A stretch of 24,622 bases of DNA from JBCBZH01 sp039815415 (GTDB lineage: Bacteria; Bacteroidota; Rhodothermia; Rhodothermales; Rubricoccaceae): NCBI GenBank assembly GCA_039815415.1, contig JBCBZH010000029.1, positions 1-24,622 on the forward strand. The letters are read 5' to 3'. This document shows positions 6,876 through 12,998 of this stretch, one piece after another (positions within the stretch are counted from its first letter, which is position 1; each line of letters begins with the position of its first letter). Made by a program: the position numbers and the translations under genes. Under the pieces are notes generated by a model. The model made no database searches. It had not been told where the DNA came from and saw nothing but the letters and a program-made list of their open reading frames with translations.

Positions 6876-7642
6876 GTCATCCCTCCGAGGTCGATCCAGG
6901 CCAGGTGGTCGATGGTGGCGAGGATCTCCTCGTCCCATCCCTTCGCAAGCTGGACCCGAGCCCGCGACTCTCCGCGCTCTTCGGTGCGGCTGGCGATGGC
7001 ACCGAGGCCGGTACCATGGGTTGAGAGTAGGCCACGCGCCAGCTCGTCGGCGGCGCTCGCCAGCTCGACGGGCAACAGCGGGACGCGTGCCCAGACGGCC
7101 TCCGAGATGGCCTCTGCGCCCCAGGCCGGTGTGGTGGCGGCAATGGCCGCGTTGACCGTTGCCCGTGAGGCATCGTCCAAGGAGTCGCGTCTGCGATAGC
7201 CCGCGAGGTAGACCGCCAGCCCGTCCCCCGGGGCCTCGGGCAGGCCCAGGCGCTCGCCGGTATGATCTCCCAGGTCCACGTCCTGGCCTGAGTGTGGATG
7301 TGTGAGCCTCTCACCTGTCGCATAGCCCGCGCCCTCAACCTCCGTCGGGGTCGTGGTCAGAGGGTCGGCGGCCGAGAACGGGCGATCGGTGACGAGTTGC
7401 ACGACGGGCCACTGTCGAGCCCAGTTCGCGGCATGCGCATGCCACCACTGCCAGTTGTCGAGATACATCCATGCCAGCGGGTGCGTGTCAACTCGCTGGA
7501 CGGCGGGCTGCACGATGAGCTGGCGACGCAGGCGGCTCTCGATCATCCCCGTCACACGCCGCGCGATCGTACGTCCCTTGTCCACATCTGACGGGCAGAC
7601 GGCAGCCGGGTCGATCAGGAGCAGGGCGTCGAGGACGGACAC
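6872..7642 (-). CDS. Head-tail connector (gp6-like adaptor) protein
   Basis: This 256-residue product starts at GTG 7642. Its N-terminus (SVLDALLLIDPAAVCPSDVDKGRTIARRVTGMIESRLRRQLIV) has the helix-rich layout of gp6-like DNA-packaging adaptors that form a ring below the portal. It is longer than classic adaptors (about 100-200 residues), with a C-terminal Ala-rich helical region (ATVNAAIAATTPAWGAEAIS). A perfect 10-bp stem-loop (7661-7689) lies just upstream, separating it from the HeH-type gene. It is followed, overlapping, by the completion gene. Two AGCTGGCG repeats (7037 and 7058) fall in one stretch of it, encoding ELA twice. Confidence 0.55.
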   Translation of the reverse strand: MSVLDALLLIDPAAVCPSDVDKGRTIARRVTGMIESRLRRQLIVQPAVQRVDTHPLAWMYLDNWQWWHAHAANWARQWPVVQLVTDRPFSAADPLTTTPTEVEGAGYATGERLTHPHSGQDVDLGDHTGERLGLPEAPGDGLAVYLAGYRRRDSLDDASRATVNAAIAATTPAWGAEAISEAVWARVPLLPVELASAADELARGLLSTHGTGLGAIASRTEERGESRARVQLAKGWDEEILATIDHLAWIDLGGMT

Positions 7643-7660
7643 AGGAAGTCAGAAATGGAA

Positions 7661-7689
7661 GGGGCCGACCGAACACGCCGGTCGGCCCC
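7661..7689 (-). terminator. Perfect 10-bp stem-loop between head genes
   Basis: GGGGCCGACC (7661-7670) pairs perfectly with GGTCGGCCCC (7680-7689) around a 9-nt loop. On the minus strand it lies between the stop of the HeH-type gene (7711) and the connector start (7642). There is no T-run, so it may be a pause, a processing site or a partial terminator rather than a full intrinsic terminator. Confidence 0.5.
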
Positions 7690-7710
7690 ATGAGGAGAAG
7701 CGTGGTAGGC

Positions 7711-8115
7711 TCAGTCGCCCGAGTCGTCGCCCGAGTCGTCGTTCGAGCTGGCGGACGCGCGGGCTGCTTCGATCGTGGCCACGCGCTCGGCGTTGTTCTT
7801 GGCCTCGGAGAGGTCTACGCCCTCAGCCTCGGCCGTCGCTTCCAGCTCGGCCTTGGTCTGCTTCGAGAGCGGCTTCTCCTCCGGCGCAGCGTCGTTGGAC
7901 GAGCCATCGTCCGAGCTGGCGGCGGGGGCGGCGTCAGCGTCTAGCTCGACGGCCAGCTCGGCCTTGACAAACTGCTCAGCGAGCAGCTCAGAGATGGTGT
8001 CGACGGGGCCAGTGGTCTCAGAGACGACGTAGGTGTCGCCCTCGTTGAAGTCGCGGTACCGACCGTCGCCGAGGGCGCCGCGCCGGGTGGCCTTCATCTG
8101 GATGAGGCGGGGCAT
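7711..8115 (-). CDS. HeH/LEM-type phage protein with acidic tail
   Basis: From ATG 8115 the product has 134 residues (MPRLIQMKATRRGALGDGRY); an ATG at 8175 would add 20 and is discussed as part of the repeated leader. The N-terminal 50 residues form a basic strand region (YRDFNEGDTYVVSE). After an Ala/Ser/Asp linker comes a helix-extension-helix segment, KPLSKQTKAELEATAEAEGV-DLSEAKNNAERVATIEAA, typical of the small HeH/LEM-like domains found in proteins next to phage capsid genes. The tail is acidic (SSNDDSGDDSGD). The role is probably head assembly or DNA association, by analogy only. A stem-loop follows the gene and a twin leader element precedes it. Confidence 0.6.
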   Translation of the reverse strand: MPRLIQMKATRRGALGDGRYRDFNEGDTYVVSETTGPVDTISELLAEQFVKAELAVELDADAAPAASSDDGSSNDAAPEEKPLSKQTKAELEATAEAEGVDLSEAKNNAERVATIEAARASASSNDDSGDDSGD

Positions 8116-8161
8116 CACGTAGGGGGATGGGACAGCTCTACTGGCTGCCAAGTGGGGCGAC

Positions 8162-8186
8162 GGCGGATGTGACATCCGCGAACGCG
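8162..8186 (-). promoter_or_regulatory. Twin leader element, copy 1
   Basis: On the plus strand this is GGCGGAT, three bases, then ACATCCGCGAACGCG. It matches copy 2 (8653-8677) at 22 of 25 positions, the differences being the three central bases. It lies 46 nt before the chosen start (8115) of the HeH-type gene. The GGAT/ATCC arms make a small hairpin. Being in the same place before two adjacent head genes suggests a leader, promoter or processing signal. Each copy also contains an ATG in frame with its gene, so it could instead be a shared N-terminal codon stretch. Confidence 0.45.
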
Positions 8187-8198
8187 TCGCGATGGATG

Positions 8199-8217
8199 CC
8201 GACCTAGCGGGTCGGCA
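8199..8217 (-). terminator. 7-bp stem-loop after the head accessory gene
   Basis: GCCGACC (8199-8205) pairs with GGTCGGC (8211-8217) around TAGCG. On the minus strand it follows the stop of the 8226-8615 gene. No T-run follows. Confidence 0.4.
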
Positions 8218-8225
8218 CGGATGAC

Positions 8226-8615
8226 CTAGTAGGTCGGCTGGATGCGTGCGTGGCCGAGCACGGCGACCGCGGAGACGTCCGCCGAACCGGCGGCTCGCGT
8301 CACCGAGAGGCGCACGTAGCGCTTCGAGCCGCGGTAGCCGATCTGGAAGGCCCGGTCGGCATCGCTGTTGCCGATCTCGACCGTCTCGTTGTGCACGTCG
8401 TCTGCTGGCGCGGCTGCGAAGACACTGTCGTCGTCGGAGTGCTCGACGGTGATCGCCAGATCCGCCGTGCCGTCGGCATTTGCGATCAGGCCTGTGAAGG
8501 CCACCGATTCGAAGCCTTGCGTGTCGACGGTGGGGCCGTCAGCATCGGCGCTGACGGTGGCCGCCGGGAATCCGATGGCCGCGAGAATGGTGTGGGTGAG
8601 GTCCTTGGAGGCCAT
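8226..8615 (-). CDS. Putative capsid accessory (decoration-like) protein
   Basis: From ATG 8615 the product has 129 residues (MASKDLTHTILAAIGFPAAT). An in-frame ATG at 8666 would add 17 residues. It is a beta-sandwich type: FESVAFTGLIANADGTADLAITVEHSDDDSVFAAAP, then the ending FQIGYRGSKRYVRLSVTRAAGSADVSAVAVLG. A 'GY-x-G-x-KRYVR-x-x-x-T' strand of this kind is common in small proteins encoded directly after HK97-type capsid genes, where decoration or stabilising proteins occur. It is separated from the capsid gene by a perfect 12-bp stem-loop, so its level may be set separately. Exact family not named. Confidence 0.55.
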   Translation of the reverse strand: MASKDLTHTILAAIGFPAATVSADADGPTVDTQGFESVAFTGLIANADGTADLAITVEHSDDDSVFAAAPADDVHNETVEIGNSDADRAFQIGYRGSKRYVRLSVTRAAGSADVSAVAVLGHARIQPTY

Positions 8616-8652
8616 AACTGGTGTCCCGATTGGGTGAAGTGGCTGGCGGCGA

Positions 8653-8677
8653 GGCGGATCGAACATCCGCGAACGCG
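8653..8677 (-). promoter_or_regulatory. Twin leader element, copy 2
   Basis: GGCGGAT, three bases, ACATCCGCGAACGCG on the plus strand; 22 of 25 identical to copy 1. It sits 37 nt before the chosen start (8615) of the capsid accessory gene and directly after the 8679-8729 stem-loop. The order stem-loop, element, gene is the same as at copy 1. Confidence 0.45.
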
Positions 8678-8678
8678 G

Positions 8679-8729
8679 GCTCGAGCTGGCGACGGGCGAA
8701 CCCGATGGGACCGGGCCGCCAGCTCGAGC
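8679..8729 (-). terminator. 12-bp stem-loop built from an inverted pair of AGCTGGCG repeats
   Basis: GCTCGAGCTGGC (8679-8690) pairs perfectly with GCCAGCTCGAGC (8718-8729) around a 27-nt loop. It starts 7 nt after the major capsid stop codon on the minus strand. Each arm carries one copy of the dispersed AGCTGGCG motif, in opposite orientation. Placed after the most highly expressed head gene, it is a likely transcript-end or stability structure, though without a T-run. Confidence 0.55.
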
Positions 8730-8735
8730 GGTGCG

Positions 8736-10310
8736 CTACGCCTCGATGCGGATGAGGCGACCGGCGTTGTGCTGCACCGTCTGTCCACCGACCCGACGGC
8801 TGGTGTAGAACTTGGTGAAACCCTTCTTGGTCACGTTGTCGCGGATGGTGACCATGCCCCGGCGGTCGACGATGTTGTACATCTCCTCCATGTCGGCGAA
8901 GAGCACCGGCGCGTCGCCAGTCGTGTACTGGCCCGTCTCAAGGTCATAGGCGGGCATCGCGTCCACGTGCTCGATCTCGTGACCGAGGAACTGCATGCCC
9001 CCGCCCTCGCGGAGCAGGTCGAAGTTGATCAGCGGACGACCCTCGCCATCGACGAACGTGATGGCCACGAAGGTGGTCGTGCGGTTCCAGTACCACTTCG
9101 CAGCCTCCTGGTAGGCGCTCGGCAGGCTGGTCATCGCCTTGGCGAACGACTTCCAGTCCGGGATGGCGTTGGCGTCGCCAGACTTGGTGATCGCACTCAG
9201 CGCCGCGAACACGGCCAGTGTCTTGGCAGAGAGGAAGCCAAGTGGCTTGTGGATGCCGTTTCCGGTCACAAAGCCGATGCCCTCCTCGAGGCTGAAGCGG
9301 TTGCCGAGGCCCCGCTCGATGCGGCCCTCGACGCCCACGAACGAGTCCTCGAGCATCTTGTTGGTCACCGTCGGCTGCGCGAACTGCTCGTGCACCGGGA
9401 TCGTGATCAGCTCGTAGGCCTCAGTGTCGGTATCGCCGCGCGCGTCGCGCTCGCCGACCCAGCCGGAGGTGAAGTCCTTCGTGTCGGACTCTTTGACCAC
9501 CTGCAGGTTGTCGCCCCGCGTGATGGTGTCGACCGTCGCGTTGCGCCGGATCGGGCTGCGCTCGTAGACGCGCTCGATGATGCGGTCCGACATGTTCTCG
9601 GGCACGAAGACGCCACCCGAGGAAAGGTCATCGGTGGACAGCTCGCGGGCCTCTGCAAAGCCCGTCGTCAGCACGCCGTGGGCATCGACTGACATGCCAC
9701 GCTCGCCCTTGCGGACGTAGTCAGCGAAGGCCTCGTTCTCGGCGCGGTCCTCGTCGGAGAGGGTACCGGAGACATCGGGGCGACCGCCCGCCTGGGCGAT
9801 TTTGAGGACGGCCTTCTGGGTGGCCTCGACAGTGTCCACCAGATCGCCGAGACGATCGTTCATCTCCTCGCGGGCTTCGGACTCGCCACGGAGGCCCTTC
9901 TCGGTCTCCTCGTTGAGCTTCTGCTGGCGCTCGATGTGCTCGGTCTGCGCGGCCTTGATCTCCTCGACCGTCTTGCCAATGGTGGCGAGCGTCGGGCCGG
10001 TGGCGAGCACGGCAACGCCGCCCGTCGGGTCGAGACCGGCGGAATCGACGACCAGCACGGCGGCCAGGATCGCCAGCCCGAGGGCCGTCTGGCCTGCGGT
10101 CGAGCTGGCGACAGTAGGCACGTCCGCTCGGAGCGAGAGCGGCGCGGCGGAGCCGTCGTCGGCGTGGCCGGTGAAGCCGACGTAGTGATCGACGGCGACC
10201 TGCAGATCACCGGTACGGGGAGGTTCGACGCCGAAGGTCTCGGCGTGGACAGAGGCCGTGCCCGCCACGAGGGCGACCATGGCGATCAGGAGAGAGCGAA
10301 TCGCTCGCAT
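8736..10310 (-). CDS. HK97-type major capsid protein with signal-peptide-like N-terminus
   Basis: ATG 10310, 14 nt after the protease stop, gives 524 residues; the frame extends to 10427 but that lead is Arg/Pro-rich and overlaps the protease gene. The HK97 fold is clear in the last 310 residues: GGVFVPENMSDRIIERVYE (N-arm to E-loop), SGWVGERDARGDTDTEAYEL, then TVTNKMLEDSFVGVEGRIE, FVTGNGIHKPLGFLS and a strand-rich P/A domain. Before it, about residues 115-175, a charged coiled coil is the usual scaffold-like delta domain. Unusual are the first 24 residues (MRAIRSLLIAMVALVAGTAS, then VHA before E24), which look like a cleavable Sec signal, and a second hydrophobic stretch at about 76-94. Confidence 0.85.
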   Translation of the reverse strand: MRAIRSLLIAMVALVAGTASVHAETFGVEPPRTGDLQVAVDHYVGFTGHADDGSAAPLSLRADVPTVASSTAGQTALGLAILAAVLVVDSAGLDPTGGVAVLATGPTLATIGKTVEEIKAAQTEHIERQQKLNEETEKGLRGESEAREEMNDRLGDLVDTVEATQKAVLKIAQAGGRPDVSGTLSDEDRAENEAFADYVRKGERGMSVDAHGVLTTGFAEARELSTDDLSSGGVFVPENMSDRIIERVYERSPIRRNATVDTITRGDNLQVVKESDTKDFTSGWVGERDARGDTDTEAYELITIPVHEQFAQPTVTNKMLEDSFVGVEGRIERGLGNRFSLEEGIGFVTGNGIHKPLGFLSAKTLAVFAALSAITKSGDANAIPDWKSFAKAMTSLPSAYQEAAKWYWNRTTTFVAITFVDGEGRPLINFDLLREGGGMQFLGHEIEHVDAMPAYDLETGQYTTGDAPVLFADMEEMYNIVDRRGMVTIRDNVTKKGFTKFYTSRRVGGQTVQHNAGRLIRIEA

Positions 10311-10323
10311 GGATGCAGCGGCT

Positions 10324-11325
10324 CTAGGCCGCGTCGGTGGAAACAGCGGCGTTCGCCGTCTCCGTGAACAGGGTGGTGAGTCCTCCGAGGCTCTCCTGGA
10401 GCGCAGCCAGTGCCTCGGGCTCGTCATCGACGACCTCGGGCGCTGCTTCCTCGTTGGGGGCGGGCTCAGTGGATTCGCTGAGCCCCAGCCGCTCAGCGGC
10501 GGCGGCGGGCAGAGGCGGAAGGCCTAGGGCAGTTGCCAGAGCCGTGACCGGTGCTCCCTTCGGCGAATTCCCTTCGCCGTTGGAGCGAGGTCCACGATTG
10601 GCAACTGACGCGCTGGCGGCGGATGCACTGGCATCGACCTCTTCGCCGGGTGCGTAGACGACGTCCACGTAGCCCAGCGCCAGCGTCTCCTCAGCGTCCC
10701 ACCACTCCCCGTCGCCGTCGGCAGCGGAGAGGTGGGTTTCGATGGTGGCCGCGTCCAGACCGGTGCGGCGCTGATAGATCCGGTTGAGGGCTCGGCTGAA
10801 GCGCTCGAAGTCTTTGACAGATCGGGCCAGCTGGAACCGGTTGCCGACGGCGAGGCCCCAGGGCTCGTGCACCAGGAACAGCGCCGTCTCGCTCATGAAG
10901 AGCCGCCCAGGCGAGGCCGTGCAGGCGATGATGGTCGCCGAAGACGCGGTGAGAGCATTCACCAACACCGTGACCTCGACCTCGTGCTCGGCCGCGTAGT
11001 CCTTCAGGAAGTCGTGGATCGCCAGCGCGTCATCAACGAAGCCCCCAAGTGAGGCGATGCGCAGCGTGATGCGGTCGGGTCGGGCCTGCTTGACGGTGCG
11101 CTTGAACTGGCGCTTCGACGTCGTCCACCAACCGATGAACTCGTCGATCTCAATCAGAAGGTGCGTCTCCTCAGCGTCGTCGGCGGCAGCGTTGGGTGCC
11201 GTCGCCTCGGAGATCGAGAACGAGCCCATGGGGACCGTCTCGCCGCCGGTCGAGCGGGGCAGACGGGCGAGAACATCGGCGGGCGTCTCGGCGGTGGGGC
11301 CGTGGGCGAGCTGGCGGAGAGGCAC
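10324..11325 (-). CDS. ClpP-like (S14-type) prohead protease fused to a scaffold-like tail
   Basis: The frame opens at GTG 11325 (333 residues); ATG 11229 is a plausible alternative (301 residues). The ClpP fold is visible: ITLRIASLGGFVDDALAIHDFL (about 86-107), the nucleophile S129 in LTASSATIIACTASPG, H153 in LFLVHEPWG, and the Asp-containing end DAEETLALGYVD. In phages this enzyme cleaves the scaffold and the capsid delta domain during head maturation. After about residue 230 comes a low-complexity, Ala/Ser/Glu-rich tail ending in a helix, likely a fused scaffold domain. It lies between the inserted outer-membrane gene and the major capsid gene, the normal protease slot. Confidence 0.8.
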   Translation of the reverse strand: MPLRQLAHGPTAETPADVLARLPRSTGGETVPMGSFSISEATAPNAAADDAEETHLLIEIDEFIGWWTTSKRQFKRTVKQARPDRITLRIASLGGFVDDALAIHDFLKDYAAEHEVEVTVLVNALTASSATIIACTASPGRLFMSETALFLVHEPWGLAVGNRFQLARSVKDFERFSRALNRIYQRRTGLDAATIETHLSAADGDGEWWDAEETLALGYVDVVYAPGEEVDASASAASASVANRGPRSNGEGNSPKGAPVTALATALGLPPLPAAAAERLGLSESTEPAPNEEAAPEVVDDEPEALAALQESLGGLTTLFTETANAAVSTDAA

Positions 11326-11379
11326 AGGCTGGCGATCCTTGCAATGGGGGGAGCCAAAGGATCGGGCGCCAGCTTGCCC
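11304..11379 (-). promoter_or_regulatory. Nested inverted repeats before the protease gene
   Basis: An outer pair, 11304-11316 and 11367-11379, matches over 13 nt with one mismatch and contains an inverted pair of AGCTGGCG copies. An inner hairpin pairs 11328-11338 (GCTGGC-GATCC) with GGATC (11359-11363) and GCCAGC (11368-11373), with a 4-nt bulge. The structure sits between the outer-membrane gene's stop (11430) and the protease start region, so it may end the cargo transcript or insulate it. No T-run follows on either strand. Confidence 0.45.
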
Positions 11380-11429
11380 GTGTCATTGCCCAGTTTCGGC
11401 AACTGGCATTTCTTGTTCACCCCTACCAG

Positions 11430-12620
11430 TTAACGCATCGGATTGGGAGTGAACCTGTATCGCAACCCAACGCCGACTGCCCACAGCGAACTGCCCAGTT
11501 CCACTCCTCCTTGCTCTTCTGACCGAATTGCTGTGAGTGAGGTTAGCCCGGTAGCATGGATGTAGGGCTCGATTGGGAAACGTGGCGGTGATACAGCGAA
11601 CTCACCCACGACCTCCACAACGGGAGCGAGCCTGCGATCAAGCAGCCCACGGCGGTTCAGAGCTGTCGAGTTCTGGGGTGCATCCATCAGCATCGCGACA
11701 GCGACTCCTACCCCTGCTCCACCTCGGAGTGTGAAGTGACTCTCACCAGGCAAAAAATCTGTGCCAAAACCAAGCGTCACAGACCCCATGTCCCATGCAA
11801 GATTGTCGGGTGCTTCGAGGGGGCGTGAAGACACTCCATTCCCGGCGAGGTAGACCGAGATCCATTCATCGAGCTGATACCCAATATGCGCACGAGCCGC
11901 AAGGTCGGGCTGCGCACCTGAGAAGTTGGCACTAGCACCGATCTGGGCACCCACTTGCATCACATGCCTTTCGTAGTAGCCCTGGTCCCTTCGGACGATT
12001 TCTGCGGTCTCCTCCGCTAGATCACGCACATACGCGATTTCGCCTCGATTGGCGATGATCTGACCTTGCTGGTCCACGAGTGTCCGCTGAATAACACCTA
12101 TGTCCTCCTCAATCTCAATGAGGCGCCGTTCTACTTCAACGAGGCGTTCATCTGTTCGTCTTGCCCATTCTTCAAGCTTGCCTAGCCGAGCCTCGATTCG
12201 GCGTCGCGCTTCGCGGTCTGCGATCATTCTGCTGCGCAGCACATCTCGGAGAACCAAGAGGTCCCGCCGTACTGACTGCAAATTGCTTCGATCGCTGGCT
12301 CCTAACCTACTAGTTCCAATACCATCTAACTCTCGGATCGCAGCATCCACATCATTCGCCATCGCCGACCTGACAGCGGCACTGAGGACTGCTCGTCCTG
12401 CGGCTCGCCGCACACTTGTGCTTACAAGAAGTCTGAGAATCCACCAGAGAAACACCTGTTCGTGCACAGAGGCCGAAGTGGATGGCGGAGGCGGATCGTT
12501 GACGGTTACAGCCGTTGCCAGGGCTGGGCCGGACTGGGTGAGGATCAGAAGCAACACGAGCGCTCTACGTCCCACGCGGCCTAGGTTGGACTGGGCCACA
12601 TTCGGAAGCCAAAAAGTCAT
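11430..12620 (-). CDS. Outer-membrane beta-barrel protein with coiled-coil (phage 'moron')
   Basis: This 396-residue product interrupts the head operon between the small gene after portal and the prohead protease. It begins with a Sec signal (RRALVLLLILTQSGPALATA, about 18-37). A helical, charged coiled coil follows at about 95-225 (for example EARLGKLEEWARRTDERLVE and EVERRLIEIEEDIGVIQRTL). The rest is amphipathic strands of a beta-barrel (AHIGYQLDEWISVYLAGNGV, MGSVTLGFGTDFLPGESHFT, SLWAVGVGLRYRF). Such proteins sit in the outer membrane. GC is clearly lower than in the flanking phage genes, and no AGCTGGCG copy occurs in it, so it is a later insertion. Surface change or exclusion of other phages is a likely but unproven role. 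Confidence 0.6.
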   Translation of the reverse strand: MTFWLPNVAQSNLGRVGRRALVLLLILTQSGPALATAVTVNDPPPPSTSASVHEQVFLWWILRLLVSTSVRRAAGRAVLSAAVRSAMANDVDAAIRELDGIGTSRLGASDRSNLQSVRRDLLVLRDVLRSRMIADREARRRIEARLGKLEEWARRTDERLVEVERRLIEIEEDIGVIQRTLVDQQGQIIANRGEIAYVRDLAEETAEIVRRDQGYYERHVMQVGAQIGASANFSGAQPDLAARAHIGYQLDEWISVYLAGNGVSSRPLEAPDNLAWDMGSVTLGFGTDFLPGESHFTLRGGAGVGVAVAMLMDAPQNSTALNRRGLLDRRLAPVVEVVGEFAVSPPRFPIEPYIHATGLTSLTAIRSEEQGGVELGSSLWAVGVGLRYRFTPNPMR

Positions 12621-12665
12621 TGGTTTATCGCAGAGCAGTGGGAGGCATACGGTTTAAAGATCAAC

Positions 12666-12692
12666 CATAGGCTTGAAAGAAACCAGCCTATG
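12666..12692 (-). terminator. 8-bp inverted repeat before the outer-membrane gene
   Basis: CATAGGCT (12666-12673) pairs with AGCCTATG (12685-12692) around an 11-nt loop. On the minus strand it follows the small gene ending at 12741 and is trailed by GTTGATCTTTAAA. It could end the portal transcript or be an operator for the cargo gene. No convincing promoter hexamers were found in 12621-12740. Confidence 0.4.
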
Positions 12693-12740
12693 AACATCAC
12701 CGCAGTGTCAATCCCACTACTCCACCTTGACATGCATGGA

Positions 12741-12998
12741 TCAGGCTGCAGAGAGCCATGGACGCTCACCTCGTTCGCCGCGCCCGTAGATCACTTTGCG
12801 GAGCTGGTCCACTGACAGCGTATACCCAGGTCCACCCTCATCCTGTCGGAGCGCCACCAGCGCCGCCGACACCGTGCGACCTTCGGCCCGTAGCGCCTCG
12901 AAGCGGCGCCGGATCTCCGCGTTGCGCGCCAGCTGTTCAAATCGCCCGCGCTCGGCGTCGGTCAGCAGGCCGTCGAGATCCGGGGGCAGCTCACTCAC
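12741..12998 (-). CDS. Small helical phage protein after portal, paralogue of 3780-4064
   Basis: The 85-residue product starts at GTG 12998, overlapping the portal stop as GTGA. Its sequence (LLTDAERGRFEQLARNAEIR, RRFEALRAEGRTVSAALVAL, then DEGGPGYTLSVDQLRKVIYG) aligns over nearly its full length with the gene at 3780-4064. Predicted as three or four helices with a conserved GPGY turn near the end. I do not know the family; a small DNA-binding or assembly-factor role is possible. Both paralogues use a GTG start overlapping the previous gene, so both are probably expressed by coupled translation. Confidence 0.6.
   Translation of the reverse strand: MSELPPDLDGLLTDAERGRFEQLARNAEIRRRFEALRAEGRTVSAALVALRQDEGGPGYTLSVDQLRKVIYGRGERGERPWLSAA

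Noticed and set aside
8250..9692. Long plus-strand open frame of 480 codons
   Set aside because: It runs opposite the capsid and accessory genes, whose families are recognisable on the minus strand; GC-rich antisense frames are often open.
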